A DNA stretch of 64,000 nucleotides, from positions 1,116,001 through 1,180,000 of the forward strand of contig NZ_SGXJ01000001.1 in the NCBI RefSeq assembly GCF_004216905.1, read 5' to 3'. A program made the position numbers and the translations under genes. The notes below the pieces were generated by a model. That model was not told the DNA's origin. It did no database searches and saw only the letters and a program-made list of their open reading frames with translations. Of the stretch, positions 25,630 through 33,069 are shown in pieces. This DNA is from Kribbella sp. VKM Ac-2569. GTDB lineage: Bacteria > Actinomycetota > Actinomycetes > Propionibacteriales > Kribbellaceae. Numbering within the stretch: position 1 is the first letter of the stretch; each line of letters starts with the position of its first letter.

Positions 25630-26754
25630 TCAGATTTCGGGCCCGGCGGCGCCGTGGGTTCGTCGTGTCCTGCTCTTCTCGGCTTTCCGCAGGGGAAGTT
25701 CCACGGTGACGCGAAGCCCGCCGCCTTCGCGCGGAGTGAGGGTGAGGGTTCCGTTGTGGGCCTGCGCGATGCTGTTGACGATGGCCAGGCCGAGGCCGAC
25801 GCCGGCGTGGTCGGAGCGGGCCCGTTCGGCGCCCCGCTGAAACGGCTCGACCAGCGTGGACACCAGGTGTGCGGTGAGTTGCTGGCCGGTGTTCTCGACG
25901 GTGAGCCGCACGGTCCGGGGGCCGACGCCGGTCCTGACCCAGATGCTGCCCTGGTCCGGCAGGTTGTGGACGATCGCGTTGTGTACGAGGTTCGTCGTCA
26001 GCTGCAGGAGCAGCGAGTTCGAGCCCATGGTGGGGGCCACCTCGCCGGAGGTCTCGATGGTGAGGCCGCGCTTCTCCGCGAGTGGGAGCAGCGTTTCGGT
26101 GGCCTCTTCCGCGAAGAGGGACAGGTCGACGGGTTCCCGGATGAAGGTCCGCTGGTTGGCGCGGCTGAGCAGGAGCAGTGCCTCGGTGAGGTCGATCGCC
26201 CTGGTGTTGACCAGGTGGAGGCGCTCGACGAGTTCGCCGGTGTCGCGGTTCGAATCCTTGCGGGCCACGTCGAGCAACGTCTGCGTGATCGCCAGCGGGG
26301 TGCGCAGCTCGTGAGACGCGTTCGCCGCGAAGCGTTGCTGTTCGGCGTCATGCGCTTCGATACGGGCGAGCATGACGTCGAAGGCGTCGGCCAGCTCGCG
26401 GAACTCGTCGGTGCGGCCCTCGAGATGGATCCGGTGCGACAGCGAGCCGTTCGCGGCCAGGCGGGTCGCATGGGTGATGCGAGTCAGCGGCGCGAGCATG
26501 CTGCCGGCCAGAATCCATCCGCCGACGAGACCGAAGACCAGCAGGAACGCCATCATCATGGTGGCCTTCGGGATGAAGGCGCGCACCAGGTCGGAGCGGT
26601 CGGGCATCCGCATCGGCGCGACGATCATTTCGGGTACGTAACGCAGCAGGAACACCCAGACGACCGCGAGCAGCAAGACACCGGCCAGCACGATGAATCC
26701 CGCATAGCTGAGGGTGAGCTTGAGCCGAACGCTCAGCCCCGGCTCCCTATCCAC
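25630..26754 (-). CDS. vanS: Sensor histidine kinase VanS
   Basis: A 374-aa two-component kinase. TM1 (about residues 12-36) and TM2 (about 64-86) enclose a short external loop of about 28 residues, as in the actinomycete VanS that senses vancomycin directly. Next come HAMP, the DHp box FAANASHELRTPLA with the phosphorylated His, and ATP-binding N (NLVHNAIVHN) and G (GVGLGLAIV) boxes. Its 5' end overlaps the vanR stop by 8 bp. The assignment as VanS rests on adjacency to vanR and vanYKZHAX; the kinase itself is generic. Confidence 0.85.
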   Translation of the reverse strand: MDREPGLSVRLKLTLSYAGFIVLAGVLLLAVVWVFLLRYVPEMIVAPMRMPDRSDLVRAFIPKATMMMAFLLVFGLVGGWILAGSMLAPLTRITHATRLAANGSLSHRIHLEGRTDEFRELADAFDVMLARIEAHDAEQQRFAANASHELRTPLAITQTLLDVARKDSNRDTGELVERLHLVNTRAIDLTEALLLLSRANQRTFIREPVDLSLFAEEATETLLPLAEKRGLTIETSGEVAPTMGSNSLLLQLTTNLVHNAIVHNLPDQGSIWVRTGVGPRTVRLTVENTGQQLTAHLVSTLVEPFQRGAERARSDHAGVGLGLAIVNSIAQAHNGTLTLTPREGGGLRVTVELPLRKAEKSRTRRTHGAAGPEI

Positions 26755-27436
26755 GACCTTCAGCTCCAGTGTCGGACGCTGTGTCGATGCGGTAGCCGGC
26801 GCCGGCCACTGTGGCGATCAGCCAGGGCTCACCGAGGCGTTTACGCAGGGCCGAGACAGTGATCCGTACGGCGTTGGTGAACGGGTCGGCGTTCTCGTCC
26901 CAGGCCCGCGCGAGGAGATCCTCGGCGCTGACGACACCGCCTTCGGCAGCGACCAGGACCTCGAGTACGGCGAACTGCTTCCGGGTGAGAGCGACGTACC
27001 GGCCGTCGCGGTAGACCTCGCGGCGGAACGGGTCCAGCCGCAGTCCCGCGATCTCCCACACCGGCGGCCGGTTGTAGGCGCGCCGGCGGTCGAGCGCCCT
27101 GAGGCGGAGGACCAGCTCCTGAAGTTCGAACGGCTTCGTGAGGTAGTCGTCGGCGCCGAGCTCGAACCCCGACGCCTTGTCGTCCATCCGGTCGGCGGCG
27201 GTCAGCATTAGGATCGGCATACCGCTGCCGGAGGCAACGATCCGCTTGGCGATCTCGTCACCGGACGGGCCGGGGATGTCGCGGTCGAGAACGGCGATGT
27301 CGTAGGTGTTGATGCTCAGCAGTTCCAGTGCGGCGTCACCGTCACCCGCCACGTCGGCGGCGATCGCTTCGAGGCGCAGGCCGGCCCGGATGGCGTCCGC
27401 CATCTCAGGTTCGTCCTCCACGATCAGTACGCGCAC
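26747..27436 (-). CDS. vanR: Response regulator VanR (OmpR family)
   Basis: A 229-aa DNA-binding response regulator. Receiver domain residues 1-115, with acidic pocket VEDE, phosphorylation site Asp51 (AVLDRDIPG) and Lys in DDYLTKPFE; Asp51 is also the site in Streptomyces coelicolor VanR. A winged-helix domain (about 130-225, LTRKQFAVLEVLVAAEGGVVSAEDLLARAWDE) follows. GTG 27436 starts the canonical RVLIVEDEP; the 5' extension in the same frame is rejected. A GTATCC-N6-GGATAC box lies 35 nt upstream, shared with divergent vanY, which implies autoregulation. Confidence 0.92.
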   Translation of the reverse strand: MRVLIVEDEPEMADAIRAGLRLEAIAADVAGDGDAALELLSINTYDIAVLDRDIPGPSGDEIAKRIVASGSGMPILMLTAADRMDDKASGFELGADDYLTKPFELQELVLRLRALDRRRAYNRPPVWEIAGLRLDPFRREVYRDGRYVALTRKQFAVLEVLVAAEGGVVSAEDLLARAWDENADPFTNAVRITVSALRKRLGEPWLIATVAGAGYRIDTASDTGAEGRG

Positions 27437-27471
27437 AGTCTCGATGGTACGAGGCGTCACATATCGCCCGC

Positions 27472-27489
27472 GTATCCAAAACCGGATAC
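27472..27489. promoter_or_regulatory. VanR box 1 (vanR-vanY divergent promoter)
   Basis: Perfect inverted repeat GTATCC-AAAACC-GGATAC. It is 35 nt from the vanR start on one side and 34 nt from the vanY start on the other. The right 12 bases (AAAACCGGATAC) recur exactly before vanH at 29772-29789. Downstream of both boxes follow similar GCTGaCAACA and TTGACT blocks. Confidence 0.75.
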
Positions 27490-27523
27490 GCGCTGACAAC
27501 ACCCGCGTGTTTTGACTGGACCC

Positions 27524-28114
27524 ATGTCCGTCAGCGCACCGGCAGCAGGCCGCCGTACCAAGATGACCATCCGCGCGACGCTCCTGGTCGCGAACGTGGC
27601 GATCATCGGCGTGTTCATCCACCAGTCGCTCGCGTTCCCGTCCTTCCCGGCCGGATCCACGCTCGGCGAGACGGACGGCGCCGTACCTGACGGTGTCACG
27701 GTCTTCGACGACATCCCCGCGGTCGCCAACCTCGATCCCGCCCTGCTCGTTGCCCTGCGCAAGGCCGCGACGGATGCCGCGGACGACGGGGTCAAGTTCT
27801 ACGTCAACAGCGGCTGGCGTACGCCGGGGTACCAGGAGCACCTGCTCCAGGAGGCGGTCTCGAAGTACGGCTCGGAGCGGGAAGCGGCCCGCTGGGTCGC
27901 CACTCCTACGACGTCGCCGCACGTGGCGGGGCAGGCTATCGACATCGGGCGCTCCGACGCGACGGCCTGGTTGTCCGAGCGTGGTTTCAGGTATGGGCTC
28001 TGCCAGATCTACGACAACGAGCCGTGGCACTACGAGCTGCGCCCGGAGGCCGTCACGCGCGGCTGCCCGCCCCGCTACGCCGACCCGACGCAGGATCCGA
28101 GGATGCAGGGGTGA
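27524..28114 (+). CDS. vanY: VanY D,D-carboxypeptidase (M15 family)
   Basis: A 196-aa membrane-anchored Zn2+ carboxypeptidase that removes the terminal D-Ala from pentapeptide precursors. After a short cytoplasmic stretch, one N-terminal helix (TIRATLLVANVAIIGVFIH) anchors it with the domain outside. The S-x-H-x2-G-x-A-x-D motif (SPHVAGQAID, His133 and Asp140) and E-x2-H (Glu166, His169 in EPWHYE) supply the zinc ligands and base. ATG 27524 is chosen; the TTG at 27512 falls in the promoter block. It is the first gene of the plus-strand van operon, and its stop overlaps vanK (GTGA). Confidence 0.88.
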   Translation: MSVSAPAAGRRTKMTIRATLLVANVAIIGVFIHQSLAFPSFPAGSTLGETDGAVPDGVTVFDDIPAVANLDPALLVALRKAATDAADDGVKFYVNSGWRTPGYQEHLLQEAVSKYGSEREAARWVATPTTSPHVAGQAIDIGRSDATAWLSERGFRYGLCQIYDNEPWHYELRPEAVTRGCPPRYADPTQDPRMQG

Positions 28115-29238
28115 CGCTGACCGTCGCGCCGATCAGCTCGGCCGAGCATCTGGAGTTCGTGCAGGCCCAACGGTCGGTGAGCTTCCTGCAGACCCCGGCG
28201 TGGGGGCGTGTGAAGACCGAGTGGCGTAGCGAGTCTCTCGGTTGGTACGACGGGCGGCGGCTCGTCGGCGCTGGGCTCGTGCTGCACCGGCCGGTGCCGC
28301 GCCTCGAGCGCCATACGCTGGCCTATCTGCCCGACGGGCCGTCCATCGACTGGACCGGCGATCTCAGCAGGTGGCTCGACCCGTTGGCGGCGTACCTGAA
28401 GGCACAGGGTGGGTTCGCGATCCGGTTGGTTCCGCCGCTGCGCACGGACAGTTGGAGCGCCGCTCAGGTCAAGGCGGGTATCGCGGACCCGGGCGTCGGG
28501 CGGCTCACGGACGTGCCTGGTGAAAGCGATCTGGTTGGTGCGCGGGTGGCTGGTTGGCTGCGCGACGCGGGTTGGCTGGCGCAGAGTCCGGAGGACGGGT
28601 TCGGGGCAGGGCAGCCGCAGTTCAAGTACGAGGTTCCGCTGGCCGGGCGGAGTGAGGACGACGTGCTCGGGGGCATGAATCAGCTATGGCGCCGCAACAT
28701 CAAGAAGGCGGCTCGGGCCGGTGTCGAGGTCACGGTCGGCTCGGATTTGAAGGCATTTCACGATCTGTATGTGCACACCGCCGAGCGCGATCACTTCGTG
28801 CCGCGGCCGCTGCGGTACTTCGAGACCATGTTCGCCGAGATGAGCGCGGAGGACCCCGAGCGGATCAAGCTCTACCTGGCTCACCACCAGGGCGACCTGG
28901 TCGCCGCCACGATCCTGGTCCGCGTCGGCGCCTACGCGTGGTACTCCTACGGCGCCTCCGCGACCGAGAAGCGAGAGGTGCGCGGCTCGAACGCGTGCCA
29001 GTGGGCGATGATCCGCGACGCGCTCGCGGCCGGCTGCGATGTCTACGATCTCCGCGGCATCACCCCTACCCTCGACGTCGACGACGCGCACGTCGGGTTG
29101 ATCCAGTTCAAGGTCGGCACCGGCGGTCAGGCGGTACGGTACGTCGGGGAGTGGGACCTGCCCCTGCGGCCGGTGATGTATCGGGCCTTCGACCTCTACA
29201 TGAGGCGGCGCGAGTACCTGAGAGGCAAGCGAAGATAG
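28111..29238 (+). CDS. vanK: VanK, FemX-type peptidoglycan bridge-forming enzyme
   Basis: A 375-aa Fem family aminoacyltransferase made of two GNAT-like halves (LTVAPISSAEHLEFVQAQRSVSFLQTPAWGRVK ... SNACQWAMIRDALAAGCDVYDLRGITPTLD). In S. coelicolor VanK adds the bridge amino acid to lipid II ending in D-Ala-D-Lac, which the housekeeping FemX cannot use, and is essential for resistance. Its location between vanY and vanZ supports the same job here. GTG 28111 overlaps the vanY stop by 4 bp. The identity of the transferred residue (Gly in Streptomyces) is not deducible. Confidence 0.88.
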   Translation: MTLTVAPISSAEHLEFVQAQRSVSFLQTPAWGRVKTEWRSESLGWYDGRRLVGAGLVLHRPVPRLERHTLAYLPDGPSIDWTGDLSRWLDPLAAYLKAQGGFAIRLVPPLRTDSWSAAQVKAGIADPGVGRLTDVPGESDLVGARVAGWLRDAGWLAQSPEDGFGAGQPQFKYEVPLAGRSEDDVLGGMNQLWRRNIKKAARAGVEVTVGSDLKAFHDLYVHTAERDHFVPRPLRYFETMFAEMSAEDPERIKLYLAHHQGDLVAATILVRVGAYAWYSYGASATEKREVRGSNACQWAMIRDALAAGCDVYDLRGITPTLDVDDAHVGLIQFKVGTGGQAVRYVGEWDLPLRPVMYRAFDLYMRRREYLRGKRR

Positions 29239-29242
29239 CGTG

Positions 29243-29815
29243 ATGGTCAAGGACTGGCACCACTTGTTCGACACCTTCAACGGAGTCGTCCTCCTCACGA
29301 TCGCCGCCGCGCCGGTGGCCGTTCTCGTGGTGTGCGTTCTGGCCGTCCGGCGACGTCCTGACGCGCAGCGTTGGCGTAGGTCGGTGGCCGAGGTCGGCAT
29401 GGTCTACGGGACGGTGCCGTGGGTCTGGATGACGATGCTGCCGGGCAGTCACGCGGGCGAGGTCCCCGGTCGGTTCAGCCTGGTACCGCTGCGGGACCTG
29501 CTAACGATGTCGGCAGGTGGGATCGTCGGGAACCTGCTGGTGTTCGCGGCGCTCGGATTCTTCGCTCCGCTTCGGTTTCCTGTCTTGGCATCGATACCGC
29601 GAGTCCTTGCACTCGGAGCAGGCTGCTCGATGCTGGTCGAGATCGCGCAGTACGTGCTGCGGCTCGATCGGGTGTCGTCCGTGGACGACGTACTGCTCAA
29701 CGCCACCGGTGCCGGGCTGGCCGCGTTGCTGTCGCGGCGCTGGTGGCGCGACCCGGCGACATTTCGTCGGCATATCGAAAACCGGATACAGGCTGGCAAC
29801 AAGACCTCCTCTTGA
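29243..29815 (+). CDS. vanZ: VanZ family membrane protein
   Basis: A 190-aa integral membrane protein with about four helices and the VanZ signature (PLRDLLTMSAGGIVGNLLVFAALGFFAPLRFP ... EIAQYVLRLDRVSSVDDVLLNATGAGLAALLS). In Tn1546 vanZ confers low-level teicoplanin resistance by an unresolved mechanism. It starts 4 bp after vanK (ATG 29243; the in-frame GTG 29240 is an alternative). Its last codons contain the second VanR box, so coding and regulatory DNA overlap. Confidence 0.85.
   Translation: MVKDWHHLFDTFNGVVLLTIAAAPVAVLVVCVLAVRRRPDAQRWRRSVAEVGMVYGTVPWVWMTMLPGSHAGEVPGRFSLVPLRDLLTMSAGGIVGNLLVFAALGFFAPLRFPVLASIPRVLALGAGCSMLVEIAQYVLRLDRVSSVDDVLLNATGAGLAALLSRRWWRDPATFRRHIENRIQAGNKTSS
29772..29789 (+). 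promoter_or_regulatory. VanR box 2 (vanHAX promoter, inside vanZ)
   Basis: ATATCG-AAAACC-GGATAC, matching box 1 in 16 of 18 positions, with the right 12 bases identical. It lies 35 nt before the vanH ATG and within the last 15 codons of vanZ. It predicts a separate VanR-driven promoter for vanHAX in addition to read-through from vanY. Confidence 0.7.
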
Positions 29816-29824
29816 CTTGGAGGC

Positions 29825-30820
29825 ATGACCTACAGCGAACCGGCTGCTACTGCGGTACGGCGCAACGTCACGGGCATCACCGTTTTCGGGTGTGAGCCGG
29901 ACGAGGCCGCCTTGTTCCGGGAGCTGGCGCCACGCTTCGGCATCGCTCCGATCATCACGTCAGCGGCAGTATCCGAGGACCTTGTCGAACTGGCCCTCGG
30001 CAATCGATGCGTCAGCGTCGGCCATAAGACGCGAGTCATGAACGCCACCCTGCTCGCCCTCAGCCGGATCGGCGTCACGTACATCTCCACCAGAAGCGTT
30101 GGATACAACCACATCGACGTGCGGTACGCCGAACGCGTCGGCATCTGTGTCGAGAACGTCGCCTACTCGCCTGACAGCGTGGCGGATTACACGCTCATGC
30201 TGATGTTGATGGCAGTGCGGAACATGAAGTCGGTCCTCCGGCGCGCCGACGTACACGACTATCGGTTGGGTGCCACCCGCGGGCGAGAGCTCCGCGACCT
30301 GACCGTCGGGGTCATCGGCACGGGTCGCATCGGCAGTGCGGTGGTCGATCGGCTGCGCGGGTTCGGCTGCCGGGTGCTTGCCTATGACAAGGATCCCGGA
30401 ACAGGTGTTCCGCTCGACGAACTGTTGCTGCAGAGCGACATCGTCACGCTGCACACGCCGCTTACCGCGGAAACCCATCATTTCCTGGATCGCCGGCGGA
30501 TCGGGCAACTGAAGCCCGGCGCGTTCGTGATCAACACCGGACGCGGCGCACTCCTCGACACCGAGGCGCTGGTCGACGCTCTCGAAAGCGGGCGGCTAGG
30601 TGGCGCCGCACTCGACGTACTCGAAGGCGAAGAAGGGATCTTCTACGCCGACCGCCGCGACGAACCCGTCGAGAGCGAACTGCTGCTACGGCTGCAGAAG
30701 CTGCCGAACGTGCTCATCAGTCCGCACACCGCCTACTACACCGACCACGCGCTCAGCGACACGGTCGAGAACTCCATCATCAATTGCCTGAACTTCGGAA
30801 GCAGGGAACAGCATGGATAG
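29825..30820 (+). CDS. vanH: VanH D-lactate dehydrogenase
   Basis: A 331-aa D-2-hydroxyacid dehydrogenase that reduces pyruvate to D-lactate with NAD(P)H. The Rossmann motif GVIGTGRIGSAV lies near residue 161, and the catalytic Arg/Glu/His set sits in NTGRGALLD, LEGEEGIF and SPHTAYYTD. Length matches enterococcal VanH. GGAGG ends only 1 nt before ATG 29825, an unusually tight spacing. The vanA start lies inside its last codons (8-bp overlap). Confidence 0.93.
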   Translation: MTYSEPAATAVRRNVTGITVFGCEPDEAALFRELAPRFGIAPIITSAAVSEDLVELALGNRCVSVGHKTRVMNATLLALSRIGVTYISTRSVGYNHIDVRYAERVGICVENVAYSPDSVADYTLMLMLMAVRNMKSVLRRADVHDYRLGATRGRELRDLTVGVIGTGRIGSAVVDRLRGFGCRVLAYDKDPGTGVPLDELLLQSDIVTLHTPLTAETHHFLDRRRIGQLKPGAFVINTGRGALLDTEALVDALESGRLGGAALDVLEGEEGIFYADRRDEPVESELLLRLQKLPNVLISPHTAYYTDHALSDTVENSIINCLNFGSREQHG

Positions 30821-31874
30821 GTTGAAGATCGGCGTCCTCTTCGGGGGCATTTCCGAGGAGCACCACATCTCGGTCAAGTCCGCGCAGGAGATCGCGAAGA
30901 ACCTCGACCTCGAGAAGTACGAGCCCTTCTACATCGGGATCACAGAGCACGGCGCCTGGAAGCTTTGCGATGGCCCGGGTCCGGACTGGGAGAACGGCAA
31001 CTGCCGTCCAGTGGTCCTGTCGCCTGACAGCAGCGTGCAGGGCCTGCTCGTGCTGGAGGTCGACCGGCTGGGTTCGCGGATCAGGCAGGGGCAGTACCGG
31101 ACGATCAACCTGGACCTGGTGTTTCCGGTGCTGCACGGCAAGCGCGGCGAGGACGGCGTGATTCAGGGCTTGCTGGAACTGTCCGGGATCCCCTATGTGG
31201 GCTGCGATCTGCAGAGTTCCGTGCAGTGCATCGACAAGTCCCTGACCTACACCGTCGCCCGCAGCGCCGGCATCGCGACGCCGAACTTCTGGATCGCCAC
31301 GGCCGACCTCGATCCCGAGAAGCTCCCGTATCCCGTCTTCGTGAAGCCGGCCCGTTCGGGTTCGTCCTTCGGCGTCAACAAGGTGTCCAGCAGTTCGGAA
31401 CTGCCTGATGCTTTGGAAACTGCGAGCCAGTACGACTCGAAGGTGCTCATCGAAGAGGCTGTCATCGGCAGCGAGGTCGGCTGCGCCGTGCTCGGCAACG
31501 AATTGGGCTTGATGACCGGCGAACTCGATCGCATCGCGCTGTCGCACGGCTTCTTCAAGATCCACCAGGAGGACTCACCGGAGACTGGCTCGGAGAACTC
31601 GACCTTCGTCGTACCGGCGGACATCTCGGAGGAGTCGCGCGCGCTCATCCAGGAGACCGCGCAGGCCGTGTATCGCGCGTTGGGCTGCGGCGGACTGGCA
31701 CGCGTCGACATGTTCCTGACGGCAGACGGGAGAGCCGTCCTCAACGAGGTCAACACCATGCCCGGTATGACGTCGTACAGCCGTTATCCCAGGATGATGG
31801 CGGCTGCCGGCGTACCGCTGAGTGAAGTGATCGACCGGCTGGTGTCGGTGACCCTGACCGGGAAGCTCCAGTGA
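30813..31874 (+). CDS. vanA: VanA-type D-Ala-D-Lac ligase
   Basis: A 353-aa ATP-grasp ligase joining D-Ala to D-lactate to give the depsipeptide that vancomycin binds poorly. LFGGISEEHHISVKSA (N-terminal), HGKRGEDGVIQGLLELSGIPYVGCD, FVKPARSGSSFGV and NEVNTMPGMTSYSRYP are ligase signatures. The omega loop has KIHQE with His251, equivalent to VanA His244, which distinguishes lactate-using VanA/VanB-type ligases from housekeeping Ddl (Tyr in this loop). It overlaps both vanH and vanX, as in all vanHAX operons. The exact subtype (VanA, VanB or VanO) cannot be fixed by eye. Confidence 0.93.
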   Translation: MDRLKIGVLFGGISEEHHISVKSAQEIAKNLDLEKYEPFYIGITEHGAWKLCDGPGPDWENGNCRPVVLSPDSSVQGLLVLEVDRLGSRIRQGQYRTINLDLVFPVLHGKRGEDGVIQGLLELSGIPYVGCDLQSSVQCIDKSLTYTVARSAGIATPNFWIATADLDPEKLPYPVFVKPARSGSSFGVNKVSSSSELPDALETASQYDSKVLIEEAVIGSEVGCAVLGNELGLMTGELDRIALSHGFFKIHQEDSPETGSENSTFVVPADISEESRALIQETAQAVYRALGCGGLARVDMFLTADGRAVLNEVNTMPGMTSYSRYPRMMAAAGVPLSEVIDRLVSVTLTGKLQ

Positions 31875-32479
31875 ACGCTGACTTCGCCTTTGTGGATGAG
31901 GTGGCGTCCGGGATTCGGTGGGATTCCAAGTACGCCACGTGGGACAACTTCACCGGCAAACCGGTGGACGGCTATCTGGTGAACCGCATCGTCGGGACCA
32001 GGGCTCTGTGCGCGGCGTTGGAGAGAGCACGCGAGAAGGCGGAACCGCGGGGTTTCGGCCTCCTACTGTGGGACGGGTATCGCCCACAACGTGCCGTGGA
32101 CAACTTCCTGCGCTGGGCTCGGCAGCCCGAGGACAGGCGAACGAAGCCGCGGCACTATCCGAACATCGACCGTCTTGAGATGTTCGAAAAGGGCTATGTA
32201 GCAACGAAGTCCGGCCACAGTCGGGGCAGCACCGTCGACCTCACGCTGTACGACCTGGCGACCGGCGAACTGGCGCCGATGGGCGGCTACCACGACCTGA
32301 TGGACTCGATCTCGCACCACGGCGCAACCGGCATCACCTCACTCGAAGCTGAGAACCGTCGGCATCTCTGCTCGATCATGGAGGCCGCGGGATTCAGCCG
32401 GTGCGATCACGAGTGGTGGCACTACACGTTGCTGGACGAGCCGTACCCGGACACGTACTTCGACTTCCCGATCGCCTGA
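31871..32479 (+). CDS. vanX: VanX D-Ala-D-Ala dipeptidase
   Basis: A 202-aa Zn2+ dipeptidase that destroys D-Ala-D-Ala so only D-Ala-D-Lac reaches MurF. The zinc ligands and catalytic base fall at exactly the enterococcal numbers: His116 and Asp123 (SGHSRGSTVD), Glu181 and His184 (HEWWHY). Full length with no truncation. GTG 31871 overlaps the vanA stop (GTGA) and its own stop overlaps the GNAT start (TGATG), so translation of five consecutive reading frames is coupled. Confidence 0.95.
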   Translation: MNADFAFVDEVASGIRWDSKYATWDNFTGKPVDGYLVNRIVGTRALCAALERAREKAEPRGFGLLLWDGYRPQRAVDNFLRWARQPEDRRTKPRHYPNIDRLEMFEKGYVATKSGHSRGSTVDLTLYDLATGELAPMGGYHDLMDSISHHGATGITSLEAENRRHLCSIMEAAGFSRCDHEWWHYTLLDEPYPDTYFDFPIA

Positions 32480-33069
32480 TGGACATCCGCCTCGCCCGCA
32501 GTACTGACGCTAACGCCATCAACGAGTTGCTGGACCAACTGGGCTATCCCCAGTCTGATCCGGCGGCGACCGCTGCGCGCCTCAAGACCTGGGCCGACGA
32601 CCCAGCCGGAGCGGTCTACGTCGCCGACACCGACCGGGGCGTCCTAGGCGTCATCGCCGTACACACCTGCCCGTTCTTCGAACGCGACAGCACCTGGGCC
32701 CGCATCGTTGCCCTGGTCGTCTCGTCGCGCGCCCGCCGCCAAGGCGTCGGCGCCCGGCTTGTCGCGGCCGCGGAGTCCTTCGCCACCCACCACGGCTGCC
32801 TACGCATAGAAGTAACCAGCTCACCCCACCGAACCCAAGCCCACACCTTCTACCAATCCCACGGCTACACCATCACCCCCACCCGCTTCCTCCACCCCCT
32901 CCCCACTGACGATGTGCACTATCGACAGGTAGAGCACCCCGAGACACCGTACGCACCCAACACCACCACGCTCAGGTGCACTACCCCACCACCCAACACA
33001 TCCTGTCCACCTGCACACGGCGCCGGCGGACTTCACGTCCGCCAGTGGTCGAGGGAGTTCTCGATGTAG
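32479..33069 (+). CDS. GNAT N-acetyltransferase at the end of the van operon, repeat-encoded tail
   Basis: A 196-aa acetyltransferase. The GNAT domain covers about residues 1-140 (MDIRLARSTDANAINELLDQLGY; CoA loop SSRARRQGVGARLVAAAE; THHGCLRIEVTSSPHRTQAHTFYQSHGY). Residues about 145-180 are encoded by dispersed repeat family 2, which replaced the natural stop, and the reading frame ends inside the next, convergent gene. The start overlaps the vanX stop by one base, so it is part of the van transcript. No role in glycopeptide resistance is known for such a gene. Confidence 0.85.
   Translation: MDIRLARSTDANAINELLDQLGYPQSDPAATAARLKTWADDPAGAVYVADTDRGVLGVIAVHTCPFFERDSTWARIVALVVSSRARRQGVGARLVAAAESFATHHGCLRIEVTSSPHRTQAHTFYQSHGYTITPTRFLHPLPTDDVHYRQVEHPETPYAPNTTTLRCTTPPPNTSCPPAHGAGGLHVRQWSREFSM
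32916..33015 (+). repeat. Dispersed repeat, family 2, full copy inside a GNAT gene
   Basis: A copy of about 100 bp. Left block TCGACAGGTAGAGCACC at 32922-32938 followed by CGAGAC-CCGTAC; right block CACGCTCAGGTGCACTACCC from 32967. Both blocks recur inverted at 55319-55412, and the right block alone recurs at 6446. It forms the 3' coding part of the GNAT gene. Confidence 0.8.

Noticed and set aside
27512..27524. TTG start for vanY at 27512
   Set aside because: The TTGACT lies in a block also conserved before vanH, so it is promoter DNA; ATG 27524 fits better.
25630..33069. Van locus as a recent transposon like Tn1546
   Set aside because: No transposase, resolvase or long terminal repeats, and base composition looks like the surroundings.
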